Below are positions 19,769-31,545 of a stretch of DNA of 64,000 nt, piece after piece. The translations under genes were made by a program, and so were the position numbers. Source of the DNA: Vanessa cardui. Lineage: Eukaryota; Arthropoda; Insecta; Lepidoptera; Nymphalidae. The notes under the pieces were generated by a model. It worked only from the letters and a program-made list of their open reading frames with translations. It was not told where the DNA came from and did not search any database. The stretch covers positions 2,407,001-2,471,000 of the forward strand of contig NC_061152.1 of assembly GCF_905220365.1 (NCBI RefSeq), given 5' to 3'. Position 1 is the first letter of the stretch; each line of letters opens with the position of its first letter.

Positions 19769-20928
19769 CTATTTTTTATATATGTATATATTATAACATT
19801 TTGAATAAAACTTTTATTGAAAAGTGTATTTTAATTAACAATCAACCTTATGAATTTTTTAGACGTAGGTAATTAATCATCCAATAAAAGTAATAAAATG
19901 CTGAGCATAATCTAACACGCAAGACTGATGTATTGATTACAAATTTCTTACATATATTGTATCAATGTGTGACACTAACTAATATTAAGACTTAAAAAAA
20001 AACAAGGAATAGTCTTAACAGTTGAAAAACATACTGCCCTACTAAGAGCAAAAGCGGTATCTCAAAAAAATCCGAAAATTTGATTTTTATGCCATCGGAT
20101 AGCTTAGAAAAATACGCGTCTATTGAACTAAGCCTTATAGCGGTATGTCACTAACAAACGCATAAAAAAACGTTAAGAAAGTTTTCTCTATCTCAGTTTT
20201 ACCTTATATTTTGAAGGATATTAGAGGTATATCAATAAAACGTAGGCAACCAGCCGTAAATTTAAATACCGCCAACTCTCTTAAAAAACAGGTGCGTTTT
20301 ACGCACGTCGTTCTATGCCAATAAGCGGCATAATGTACTTATAATGATTTATCCATAACTTGGCTAATTTTCGTGTGATTGCTTGTTTGTTGTTGATGTA
20401 AACAAGTGTCAATGTTATGATTGATGTTTAAAAAGGTGAAAATACTGTAAATTAATGTATTTTGTGGTTTGACTGTGTTATGCAACCATCAGGTAAGTGT
20501 CAATTCACCTAGTTAAGAGTTTTTGCACGTGAAATATGGTGAAATTAATATCTTGTAACTTCTTTGCGGTCAGTAGGTACTTAGTCACGATATATCACCG
20601 ATCAATGATTTAATACAAATAATTTTATAACCAAGTAGATAATGACTTAGAACTGTTGTTGAGTGTGTTATACCTTGATTACTTTAATGTCATGGCTAAA
20701 AAGTTTGACGATACTTACGTAAACCTTTCTCGTTGCTTAACCGGCGGCCATGTGCACGCCAACGCATTATGAACTTTATTTGTTAGTCTATAAAGTACCT
20801 ACCGCATTTATTTTATGGCATGGACGGCTCGCGCGCGTTTTTGCGTTTGCAACTTATGCGTTTCCTGATACCTATTTAATCTATTTAATATTTTTGTTTA
20901 ATAGAGGATTATTTGTTTTAGATAAAAC

Positions 20929-23270
20929 ATGTCACAGAGAAATACAAAAATGATGATGCTGTTAGCACAAAAAAATAAAGCGTTGAGAGAAAGGTTCAAG
21001 AAATCGAAACAAATACAACGTAATATTCAACATATCGATCCAAATTTTTTTCCAAGTGTTCGGAAGATGATCTTCCTTTTTCAAGATACGACAGTGCAGG
21101 CCAATCGTTGGCTCAAATTGATCAATCGTCACATTATTTCGAACCTGACGAAGTAAACTTTTTAACGGGCCCGTCAACATCGAGAGTTGAATTTAATCAG
21201 CAGCATCAGTGCCAGAACTTAGAAATTGGTTACAAAAATATATCCACCAACTCTTTGATAACATTAATAACAGTCTCAATTGCTGATCAAAACGATTTGA
21301 CTGAAATATCATCGCCAGTAGTTTTTACTAATATTAGTCCGGAAAAAAATATTTTAAATTTAGTTAGCTCTAATACTGAACTATGGTCACGGAGGCAATA
21401 AATGATCAACAAAATTTCTGTACCTCTCAAACTGATATTAACCAAATAAATATTACTTTGGACGAAAGTACGATTCTGATTTCTGAGACTCTAATGTCAA
21501 ATAATATAAGTGTGACGGGTGCCGAACGTAACGAATCTGTTGAAGCATTATCCTTAGGAAATGAAGTTTTAAAAAACCCTGATGCTGATGACATGCAAGC
21601 TGGACATGAAAATTGAGCGAAATTGAGCAAACACTCCAGGGAAGAGAAGTTATTAGAGACAACAATATTGAAAATACACATGCTGAATATGACAAATCAG
21701 TTGAATCATCGTCGCAAGGAAATGAGACCGAAACTTTGTCACAAAATGCGATTGTTGAAGACAATGCACATTATTCTACAAGTTTTACCAAGGCAGGTAC
21801 AATTAGGAAAAGGAAAAAATATAGTCAAAGTCAAGGTTAGAAAAATTGCAAAAAATAATGAGATAAGAGAGAAACATGCCGTGCGACCACCTCGTCCAGC
21901 TTCCTGCAAAAAAATTGTATTCAAAATATAGCAGAGGATCAGCGAAAAATATAAATGAATGCTTTTGGAGTTTAAATAGCAAAGAGAGGAAAGCGTTCAT
22001 GCTACATCATGCTTCAGCTAAATCTGTAAGACAAAGAACAGTAAAACCTGATGCAGAACAATACAGAAAAAATATAAGCTTCAAATATTTTCTAAAAAAA
22101 AGGAACTGGCACAAAATTTGGAGTATGCAAAACGTTCTTTTTGACAACTTTGGGCTACAAACTATCGAATGACAAACCTTTACAAACTGCTTTGATAAAT
22201 TTTAAAAATGCTGTTGCATCGCAGGTAGATAAAAGATTGGGAGCTGTCCCTCATAATGAAATTGATTCTAACCCGCTAAAAGAGCATATTATGAGCTTTG
22301 AGTCCAGCATTTCTCATTATAGGCGTGAACACGCTCCGAATCGTTTATACTTACCTAGTGATTTGTCGATCAAAGCCATGCACAAAGACTTTTTAGATAA
22401 AAACCCTTCTTACAACGTATCCTACGACAAATATCGAGAAGTGGTTGCTGAACTAAATATTTCTTTTGTAAAACTCGGGCACGAAGAGTGTGAGCTGTTT
22501 GAAGAATTTCGTCTGCACAATGAGACACATAGTAAAAAAAATTTGCAAGAAGACTGTTTAGGATGCATGAAGTGGGCAAAACATAACGAACGGGCCAACA
22601 TGTCAGGAGATCAAATTGGATAGTAAGTTAGATTTAACTGATACTGTTGTATACTCTGCAGACTTAGAAAAAGTGATAATGCTGCCGAGGATTGATATTT
22701 TTAAAAGTGCTTTTTTTACCCACGGAACAGTGGTGTATAACGAAAGTTTTGTGCCAACTGGTCAAGACCGAAAAGGTTTGGCTATTTTTCCAGTGCTATG
22801 GCACGAAGGATTGTTTGGACGGTCGAAAACTGAAATTATAAGTGCATACTACCATTTCTTTATCTTTCTTCGAGACAAAAAATGTATCATTCTGTGGGTT
22901 GACAATTGCTCATCACAGAATAAAAATTTTAAATTCAAATGATATCGGCGCCGATAAGATTGTGATAAAATATTTCGAGCCAGGGCACACCTTCATGTCA
23001 GCAGACTCCTTCCTTGCAGAAATAGTCGAAGTAGAAGTGAATAGAGGTAGTTTTGATTTCAAATACAAAACCGGATTCGATAAAGATCCTATCACTGCCA
23101 GTAAAATAGGAAACAAAATTTTAAAAACTGAAATTTTTCCACCACCGATAAATAAAACTGCACCAGACGGTATTTCCAAAACCAAAAAAGATAATATATT
23201 GAAGTCTTTCGAAAATATTATCCCCCCAAATAGAATGTCCTTTTGGAGAGAACTCCCCGCTTTTGAATGA
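20929..23270 (+). pseudogene. Transposase-like gene of the 6.2-kb family, copy 3
   Basis: Starting at the ATG at 20929 and following frame slips near 21060, 21400, 21610, 21840, 22140, 22620 and 22936, the segment encodes about 750 residues. Recognisable blocks: NISFKYFLKKRN (compare VTFQYFLKSSN in copy 1), LYLPSDLSIKAMHKDFLDKN, CLGCMKWAKHNE, and the core VVYSADLEKVIMLPRID, CIILWVDNCSSQNKN and FEPGHTFMSADSFLAEIVE. The acidic residues of all three blocks are present. About a dozen codons appear to be missing right after NCSSQNKN. The C-terminus ends FENIIPPNRMSFWRELP. The long Thr/Asn/Ser-rich N-terminal part (21108-21600) is poorly conserved. Bases 23276-23881 show no gene. Confidence 0.65.
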
Positions 23271-23881
23271 TCAAGAAACATAGAACACGTTTCTTTTTTT
23301 TAATGTTTTATTATAATTACAAAGGACAATGGGCGGTTTCGTCCCAAGTGTTGTAACATTTTTCTACCTACATCATTTGAAAGATCTCAACGAGTGTTAT
23401 GTTTTTTTGTATCGGCATAACTCCGTATCTTGTGCAGGGAAACTATTATAGTGGTATTATTAATTTCATAAAAATGTTAAATATAACTGAATTAATTAGT
23501 ATTTTAATAACTATAGGACTAAAGCTAAAGATTTAAAAAAAAGTGTAAAAAACACACGATCGACCAAGTAGTGCCTATTTCGACCTACCAGCCCCTCTAC
23601 CGCCCCGCGCGCCACGCGCTGCCATTGTTTTTCTTTGTAAGCGCAAGAGACAGCGCTACATGTTGGAAAGAGATGGTCCCCGGCGATCCTTCTAGATGCC
23701 ATTATTTACTTAGTGGCAGTGTAGTTTTGTAGCTGTGCTGTACTATCGTCTTTCAAAATTGTTACTCCGCTATTCATTTTTGACGACTTACGCATTCATA
23801 AAGGACCCCTGCTTCTACGTTTACAACGATCGGCTTTGGCTTGTTTTGTGGACTTTGATATTGTTGTAATTATTAATAACT

Positions 23882-25676
23882 ATGGAACATTTGTGTGTGA
23901 CCTGTACTCGGTCTTTGAGACGGCAGCGAGTGCGACATGAAGTGTCAAGACCCATATTAGAAGCAAGACCACGTTTTGCTGAATATATTTTGGAGCATAT
24001 GAGAATAGACCAGGTATGTTTAATAATATATGGTAGTATGGACCAGGTATGTAACTATATATTACACATACGACTGTATATTTATAACAACCTTATCTAT
24101 ATCAATAGCAACAATTATTTATGCACTATTATCTTCCGGTTTTATGTGATAGCACAATTTAAGACAATCGACTAGTACAATACATTTTATTTAAATAATT
24201 ACTTTGTATTATTCAATAAATGCAAAACGAGTGTTATCACTAGGATATTATTTAATCTCTATAAAGCGAACCAAGGGATTATCATCTATCATTATCAGCA
24301 TTTTTATTTTTTTGCAGGCCCTATTGAATGATCGGCAACACATTTGCCATCGTTGCTGGGTGGCTGCTACTCGACATGAAGCGAGATTAAACGAACTGGA
24401 CATGGAACCTCAAGATTTACCCCAAAATCCGGAACAACCGTCAGTTGATGTTATGTCTATAACTGGTTACAAAATATCTGCAAATACATCCAACAGCTGT
24501 CTTTTCCCGAATTGCAGGGCAGATAATCCAGTAAGAATATCACGTTTTATAAAATCTCGGATGTTAGTGGAATATAAGTTATATATTCCACCAAGTGCCC
24601 GCATCTGTCACGTTCATTTGACTTTAAACGAATGGAATGAGTTAGAGGAGCTGAATAATTCGTCTTTTACGGCTGAACATTTAAAGGACATGCTAGATAT
24701 GTTAAGAAGGACATGCTAGGTATGTTAAGAGATGCCTGCCAACAATCTCGATTTAATTTCGACAATATTGAATCTATAACAACATCTGCGCTTCATTTTT
24801 GTACGGGTCTAAATCATGAAGAATTCAACAGACTTCTGGAGCAGACGCCTTCTATATCCCAACGCTCGCAACGTCCTAAAACTGTTCTCGGAGCTTATTT
24901 AACGAAAATAAGAACGGGAGAACCAAATGAACGATTATCAAGCCGTTTAGACATGAGCCGGCGTACTTTGGAGCGAAAATTGGAGTTAGCACGTGAATGT
25001 TTAACAAATGAATTTGTTCCTCGTCAGCTCGGATGGGACCACATTAGCGGTGAAGAAATTTTAGCAAGAAACTCAACAATTGCAAATGCTATATTTGGTG
25101 TTGACAATGAAGTGCCACCAGCCATTTTGATATGCGACGGAACCTACATTTACATCCAGAAAAGTAGTAATTTTTTTTATTTCAGAAGCAATCATATAGT
25201 CTGCACAAATTCAGAAATCTGCTAAAACCTTTTCTATTAGTATGCGCAGATGGTTACATAGTAGATGTGACTGGCCCTAATGCTGCTACGACTTCAGATG
25301 CGACGATAATGAATGCCTATATTGAAAATGAAATGAATCAATATGAATATGATAATGAAATATGATAATGAATAATGATTTATTTGTATTAGACAGAGGT
25401 TTTAGAGACGCAATTTCAACCTTACAGACTTGGAGCTATCAAGCCCACATGCCTCCAACAAAACTTAGAAGTGAAAGCAACTGAGTACAGTAGAAGCTAG
25501 TAAATCAAGATTAGTTACAATCGTGAGATGGGTTGTAGAGGTAGTGAATGGGTGGATTAAACGCGACGGGCAATGACGCATTTATTTGTTGATATACGTA
25601 TTGCTGCTGCTCTTTTAAATACTTTCAGAGAGCCCTTAAAAGACCATCCTATCATATCTACCTACTTTAAAAATTA
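23882..25676 (+). pseudogene. DDE_Tnp_4 transposase with N-terminal zinc-binding modules
   Basis: Exon 1 (23882-24013) encodes CVTCTRSLRRQRVRH; a GT donor follows CAG. Exon 2 starts at 24318 after TTTTTTTGCAG and encodes ICHRCW, completing a C2-C2 module, then CLFPNCRADNP and CHVHLTLNEWNEL (a C..C..C..H module). After a frame break at 24707 come the HTH part PNERLSSRLDMSRRTLERKL, then the nuclease: AILICDGTYIYIQKSSN (first Asp), VCADGYIVDVTGPNAATTSD, LFVLDRGFRDAISTL (second Asp) and RWVVEVVNGWIKR (Glu). So the catalytic triad is visible, but the gene is broken by a 23-bp duplication, a slip in a T-run near 25170 and stops near 25360 and 25490. The order zinc module - HTH - DDE_4 is the usual one for this insect transposon group. 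Exact superfamily name uncertain. Confidence 0.78.
24684..24729 (+). repeat. 23-bp tandem duplication that frameshifts the transposase
   Basis: Two copies (24684-24706 and 24707-24729) of a 23-bp unit containing GGACATGCTA and TATGTTAAG differ at one base. Removing one copy would keep the frame, so the duplication is the cause of the frame break there. Confidence 0.9.
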
Positions 25677-25832
25677 AACGTAAAATTGTTAAGTATTATT
25701 GCTTATTTAACACAATTAAATTAATAATAAAGGTATCGATTGTTTTAAAACTCAGTTTGGATAATATATTGTTAATTTTAAAAGAATTTTTTAAAAAATA
25801 GGAATAAATATTTTATTTTTTCTCTTTGCAGG

Positions 25833-27272
25833 ATTTAAATTTATTTTGCCGTATACTTAGACCATTCCAGATTCCTTCCATTTGGTTCGCCAATGCTATG
25901 GAGAGAACCTAGTAATCATGATAATGATTGTTACTTTTGTGTTACGAAGACATTGGGATATAACAAAAAAAATAAGGCAAGTATTATGTATGCCGTTGTT
26001 CAGTCTGTTACTAAGCCGATTTTACATTCAAAAGATCTACCCCATCCAGTTTGTCCCGGTAGTTCGAGTGCAAATATATTAGATGACAATAACAGTGATG
26101 TTGAATTCAAGTCGATTTCTAGTGATTCTGGCGAATTTTCACCTCAAGAAAACACTCCACATTTAATTAATCAGGCCGAATTAAATTATCTTATACGAGA
26201 TTTACAGTTATCAAGATCTAAAGCTCCCGCTTACAACAATGGAACTTGTTACTACCAGACACAAAAGTTACGTTTTTCAGAAACAGAAGTAAAGTTTACT
26301 CAGAATTTTTCAAAAGAGAAGGTGAATATTGTTATTGCACAGATATCCCGGGACTTTTCGAAGCAATGAATCAAAACTATGATAAAATAGAGTGGCGCCT
26401 ATCCATAGATTCTTCAAAATATAATCTCAAAGCTGTTTTATTACATAACGGAAATAAGAAACCTTCCGTACCAATAGGACACGCAGTGAATTGTAAAGAG
26501 AGCTATGAAACGATGCTTACTTTGATTAATTTAATAAAGTATAAAGAACATCAATGGAAAGTGTGCGCGACCTCAAAGTCATCGGTATGTTGGTGGGATT
26601 GCAGGGTGGTTACACGAAGTACTGTTGTTTCCTTTGTTTGTGGGACAGTAGAGCGAAACAACATCATTATGTAAGGAAAGAATGGCCTGTTCAAAATGAG
26701 TATATTCCGGCCAAAATGAACATTAATAACGAGCTGTTGGTTGATCCGAATAACGTTACTTTACCCCTTTTACACATCAAACTGGGGCTCATGAAAAACT
26801 TTGTAAAGGCGCTTGACAAAAACAGTGATGCTTTCCGGTATTTGCAAAAAATATTTCCAAACATTACAGAGGGAAAACTCAAGGAGGGTATATTTATTCC
26901 ACAAATCCGTAACATTATGAAAGATTCTCAGTTTGAAAACCTTTTATCGGTTAAAGAAAAGTCTGCTTGGAACTCATTTAAAATGCTTGTAGAAATTTTT
27001 TTGGGAAATAAAAAAGTGAAAATTATGAAGAAATTGTTAACAATTTATTGAAAAACTTTCATGATATGGGAGTAAACATGTCATTAAAGATTCACTTTCT
27101 ACACTCTCATCTGAATCTTTTTCCTGAAAACTTAGGAAGTATGAGTGACGAACAGGGTGAACGTTTCCACCAAGATTTAAGGACTTTCGAAGAACGACAT
27201 CAAGGATTTTGGGATGAAAATATGTTAGGGGTTTACTGTTGGTCTATAAGAGAAACTGATTCAAATAACTAA
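25833..27272 (+). pseudogene. Relic of a repetitive insect protein family with unknown function
   Basis: An exon-like start follows CTCTTTGCAG at 25832. Across frame slips near 26270, 26580 and 27030 it encodes DCYFCVTKTLGYNKKNKASI, then CPGSS, DLQLSRSKAPA, then GLQGGYTKYCCFLCLWDSRA, LLHIKLGLMKNFVKALDKN, EGIFIPQIRNIM, AWNSFKMLVEIFLGN and MSLKIHFLHSHLNLFPENLG, ending GERFHQDLRTFEERHQGFW. I recognise these blocks as a family with many copies in hemipteran and lepidopteran genomes, where the copies look like mobile-element proteins; its biochemical function is not known to me. The CxxC pairs at both ends suggest zinc binding. This copy cannot be translated as one protein. Confidence 0.6.
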
Positions 27273-27319
27273 AAAAAGAAAGCAAAAATTTGTCATTTTT
27301 AACTTTTAACTATGGACGT

Positions 27320-27336
27320 GCGGTCTCACAGGCCGC
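27320..27336. promoter_or_regulatory. Subterminal palindrome of element B, left
   Basis: GCGGTCTCACAGGCCGC, 7-3-7 arms with one mismatch. In studied piggyBac elements the C-terminal zinc domain binds a palindrome of this position and size; the role here is inferred. Confidence 0.6.
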
Positions 27337-27537
27337 TTGTGATTATCGTGCCCCCCTTCACCTGCATACCCTATGCGTACGCCGGTCTCAGTAGCTTCGG
27401 TTTTAGTGGCGAAACGACCGTTGAGAGTGAAGGTTACGTCGTCGCCTGAATGTTACGTGAGTAATTCCAATTTATATTTCGAGTGCGGTCTGTGAAACTA
27501 ACGGTGATTTTGTTTGTTTTAGATTTTGCACACTAAA

Positions 27538-29328
27538 ATGTCAAAAAACGATCATCCAACGACTACAGGCAAACGAACATCGAGTTTGTCGATGCAAAGA
27601 GCCTGTAAAACATTGCGGTTAGATGATCCTTCTTTTGAAGACGAGTTTCAACGATTGCTTTTAGAATCAGATCAGTGCGACAGCGATGGCGATGTTGATG
27701 ATTGTTTGTTTCATGAAGCTGACATTCAAGAAAATCACTCGAGTGAACAAGAGATTATTGAAGAAAGTGGTAGTACTACCAGAGCTGACGTAGACGTAAG
27801 GAGATCAGATAGTGAAAGTTCAGATGACGACAATATACCTATTGCACAGTTACGGCCCTCGAAGTACAATTATGGTAAAAATCGCTACAAATGAGCTACA
27901 GAACCACCTTCCAGAAGAGTCCGCACTCCACAGCGTAATATTGTGTTGAATAGATCTATTCTGCACCTGACTGAAGACGAAAAGAGAGATCCAATCATAA
28001 ACCATTTTGACATGGACTAATTTCAAAATCGCTGAGTTCAGAGGCAAATTCAAGCGGCAAGACAGGTCAGAATTAAAATAAATGGATATGATAGAACTCA
28101 ATGCCTTATTAGGATTATTATACTACTCTGCCGGCCTGAAATCAAATCACGAATCTACAAGTTTCACATTTGCTACGGATGGAACTGGTTGCGAAATATT
28201 CAGGTGCTGTATGTCAGAAACCAGATTTTTAGTTCTTATGAACTGCCTACGTTTTGACAACCCTGCAGATCGCGCTGAGAGAATAAAGACCGATAAACTG
28301 GCTGCTATTTCTGAAATATTTGATAAGTTTATCGCTAATTCCCAAAAACTATATCAACTCAGTGAATATGTCACTATTGATGAGATGCTAGTGGAGTTTC
28401 GTGGAAGAAGCCACAAGATTTCGTACATGCCCCAGAAGCCCGGTAAATATGGCCTACTTATTCGTGCCTTGTTATTTATATTCACGAAAAGGTAGCGATG
28501 GCGCCGGACTATCAGCTGACGAGAAAAAATCCTTGTTCCTGCTCAATGCGTGCTACGCTTGACACAGCCGTTCCAAGGAACCAATCGTAACGTGACAGCA
28601 GATAACTGGTTCTCGTCTATTGAAGTTGTAGATGAACTGTCTAAGCGTAACCTAACGTATGTTGGGACTCTGAAAAAGAATAAAAGAGAAATACCGAATT
28701 TATTTCAGGCACAAAAGTCTAGAGAGATTGGTTCAACTTTATTTGGTTTTACGAACGACAAAACTCTGTGTTCTCATGTACCAAAGAAGAATAAAGCTGT
28801 GCTCCTAATATCGTCTATGCATCACGATAATACTGTTGATGAACATACGTAAAAACCCGAGATTATATTATTCTATAATTCCACCAAAGGGGGGGTAGAT
28901 GAAACGGACAAAAAATGTTCAATTTATTCGAGAAGTCGCCGTACAAGAAGGTGGCCTATGGTGATTTTTCACAGAGTTCTGGACTCGTGTGGAATAAATG
29001 CCTACATTTTATTCAATCAACACCAAGACAAAGAACTAGAAAGAGGTAAATTTCTGAAAAAATTAGCACGATCCCTGGTGGTTCCACACATGCAAAGAAA
29101 AGCTATAAACCCTCATTTGCCAAATGAATTAGTTATGACGCTAAAACGAGTTTTGGGTCCTGATATGCCATCCCAGGAGCCATCGAGTGAAGAAAATATA
29201 GTTCCTAAGCGTAAGACGTGAAAACTATGCCCTCCAAAGATAAAGAGAAAGACGACCCATACTTGTGTGGGCTGTAAACAGCCAACATGCCTGCAATGCT
29301 CTAAGCCGCTACGCAAAGACTGCCAATA
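27538..29328 (+). pseudogene. piggyBac transposase, broken
   Basis: Starts at the ATG at 27538 after GTTTTAGATTTTGCACACTAAA. The acidic N-terminal region (EDEFQRLLLESDQCDSDGD; RRSDSESSDDDNIPIAQL) is usual. Stops occur near 27893 and 28018. The main domain follows: LLGLLYYSAGLKSNHESTS, FLVLMNCLRFDN, and the three catalytic Asp blocks YVTIDEMLVEFRGRS (28372-28416), VTADNWFSSIEVVDELS (near 28595) and GGVDETDKKCSIYSRS (near 28890). It ends with a cysteine-rich domain: LCPPKIKRKTTHTCVGCKQP, TCLQCSKPL. A stop at 28493 with two compensating slips follows; a TAA lies at 28850; and a TGA at 29219 stands where the first Cys of the zinc domain is expected. All three Asp codons survive. It lies inside TTAA-flanked element B. 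Confidence 0.93.
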
Positions 29329-29664
29329 AATATGACCAAGTTGGGCGTATGTCGAAATATTTATGTTTTGTTTTGAGAAGACTATGTTGAGTTTTTTATG
29401 TCCTTTATTCTTTATATTTTATTGTAAAAGTAGTTAAACTAAGTAAAAAAGACATTTTCTCGTAATAATATCTGTAAAAGTGATCTCAAGCTTAAAAGTC
29501 TGAAAAGTGCCTTAAGACTGTCATATTGTTAGAATAAGTTTAAAATAAATAATTTTTTCATTGAAATTACATGTTTTATTAACAATTAGTAACTCTTCTA
29601 AGAAACAAAAACAAAAAATAATACAATACTTACTCATACAGATAGAAACCAGCGCGTAAAAATA

Positions 29665-29681
29665 GCGGTCTGTGAGGCCGC
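29665..29681. promoter_or_regulatory. Subterminal palindrome of element B, right
   Basis: GCGGTCTGTGAGGCCGC, a 7-3-7 imperfect palindrome. It is the mirror of 27320-27336 and is followed by the inner CACGTCCATAG repeat. Confidence 0.6.
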
Positions 29682-29971
29682 ACGTCCATAGTAGTGTAAC
29701 AAAATTGTAACGACCATAGTTAAAGGTTAAAGTGTCAGCAGAAAACAAAGACTCATTTTTTTATAAAACATCTTACTCTGTAACTGATTTTAAAGAGGTA
29801 AAATAGTACTAGTTTTTGTTCATAAAAATATCCCCCTGGTTGGTCACAACAGTTCCCTGTCACAATTTTGCACAAAACCGTCCATAACTCAAAAACCATG
29901 TGTGGGCTTCTTTAAGAAATATACTTGATATACTACTGACTTTCTTTCTGTTGACAGACATTCTCAACATT

Positions 29972-30530
29972 TGATAAAATTTGCTTAGGACAGTCTTGTA
30001 TGGATGAGTTTCCAAATAGCAGAGAAACACCCATATGTAGTTGTTATAAAAAATTTATATAATTTTGCAGACTTGTATTAATTGTGAAGCTATCACAGAT
30101 TCAGTACGTAGATTAAAAGACCCAGCAAGTAACTTAGTAGTATTCGAAATAAAAAAAAAAATATATAACATGACTAAATTTACGCAGAAAGAATAAAATT
30201 TGTTATAGGAGAACTTTACGCAAAACTATACAAAAAAGCCACCTTACAAGTGTAGTATCTAAATAAGCTTCAACAATAAGCTATACATTCCAAAACATAT
30301 ATCGTTTTAAAACACATAGTCTAATAAAAGTTTTAACTCAAGTTTTAAATGACGTAACGTGTATATTAAACATAGTCACAAAAGAAAATAAAATTTCAAT
30401 AAATCAATTCTGTATTATTATATTATGAGTAACAACATCATCGTCCTGCCCTAATCACATTTAACTTAGGGTCGGCACAGGATGTTTTCTGCTATACTTC
30501 TTTGTCGTTTCACAAGTAGTTAGATCTAAA
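29972..30530 (+). repeat. Direct repeat, copy 1
   Basis: Begins TTTGATAAAATTTGCTTAGG and ends near the 'cttctttgtcg' phrase. The second copy at 30998-31545 follows the same order with scattered substitutions and small indels, offset about 1025 bp. Confidence 0.85.
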
Positions 30531-30997
30531 AGGCTATAAGACGCAAACCATTCTTAAGTGCTAATATTAATCTGAACTAAATTGCAACTGGGCTGATTGT
30601 TAAGCTTTGGCGTTTTTGATAATGTTAATATAGGCAGTATTATATATCAATGTATAAATATGTATTTATTAGTAATTGTCTTTACTGTATACGTTCTAAA
30701 AAAATATTATTGGTAACAAGAATTTAACACTTGTCACGTTAATAGCCTAAATTAAAGCAGTCCAAACTACCTTTGTAGTTTGGACTCTTGGCTTCATTAA
30801 GGAATGGTCTTTACCATTACTTTAATAAACATGTTTTTTTCAAATTACCGTTTATACTGGTAATATACTGGGTTAATCAAGGGGCTCATATCGCTTCTTT
30901 CTTTTGATTGCTGAGGCGTGCCCGTGGCTGACACCGGCTCCAAATATAACAATAACTAAAATGCTGTTATAGCGTTAAGTCCGCCCTTTGTACTTTG

Positions 30998-31545
30998 ATA
31001 AAATTTGCTTAGGACAGTCTTGTATGGATGAGTTTCCAAATAGCTGACAAACACCCATATGTAGTTGTTATAAAAAAATTATATAATTTTGCAGACTTGT
31101 ATTAATTGTGAAGCTACCACAGATTCAGTATGAAGATTCCAAGAACCAGCAATTAACTAAGAAGTATATTCGAAATATAAAATAAAAAATATAACATGAT
31201 TTAATTTAACCAGAAAGAGTAAAAATTGTTTTAGGAGAATTTTACTCAAAACTGTACGAAAAAGCCACCTTACAATTGTAGTATCTAAATAAGCTTCAAC
31301 AATAAGCTATACATACCAAAACTTATATCTTTTTAAAACAGAGTCTAAGTAGTAGTTTTACCTCAAGTTTTAAATTACATAACATGCATATTAAAGATAA
31401 TAATAACAGGAAATGAAATTTCAATCAATCGATTCTGTATCGGCACATTATGAGTAACATCATCCTCCTGCCCTTATCACATTTAACTTAGGGCCGGTGG
31501 ATGTCTTCTGCCATACTTCTTTGCCGATGTCATCTCACAAGTAAC
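30998..31545 (+). repeat. Direct repeat, copy 2
   Basis: Second copy of the segment at 29972-30530. It shares 'gacagtcttgtatggatgag' and 'cagacttgtattaattgtga' among others. It could be a local duplication or two copies of one non-autonomous element; no terminal repeats were seen. Confidence 0.85.

Larger units (their letters stand above)
27306..29723. mobile_element. piggyBac-like element B with TTAA target duplications
   Basis: TTAA at 27306-27309 and 29720-29723 flank 27310-29719 (2410 bp). The left end is CTATGGACGTGCGG. The right end read inwards is CTATGGTCGTTAC, and 28 bp further in it repeats CTATGGACGTGCGG, so the right side carries both a terminal and an inner repeat. Each side has a 17-bp imperfect palindrome: GCGGTCTCACAGGCCGC at 27320-27336 and GCGGTCTGTGAGGCCGC at 29665-29681. 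A related half-site, GTGCGGTCTGTGAA, lies at 27484. A relic transposase fills the interior. Confidence 0.88.

Noticed and set aside
21427..22000. Several reverse-strand ORFs of 61-103 codons
   Set aside because: Shadows of the forward transposase-like gene at 20929-23270.
29972..31545. LTR pair of an element
   Set aside because: Only about 470 bp lie between the copies, with no coding sequence, primer site or terminal TG/CA.
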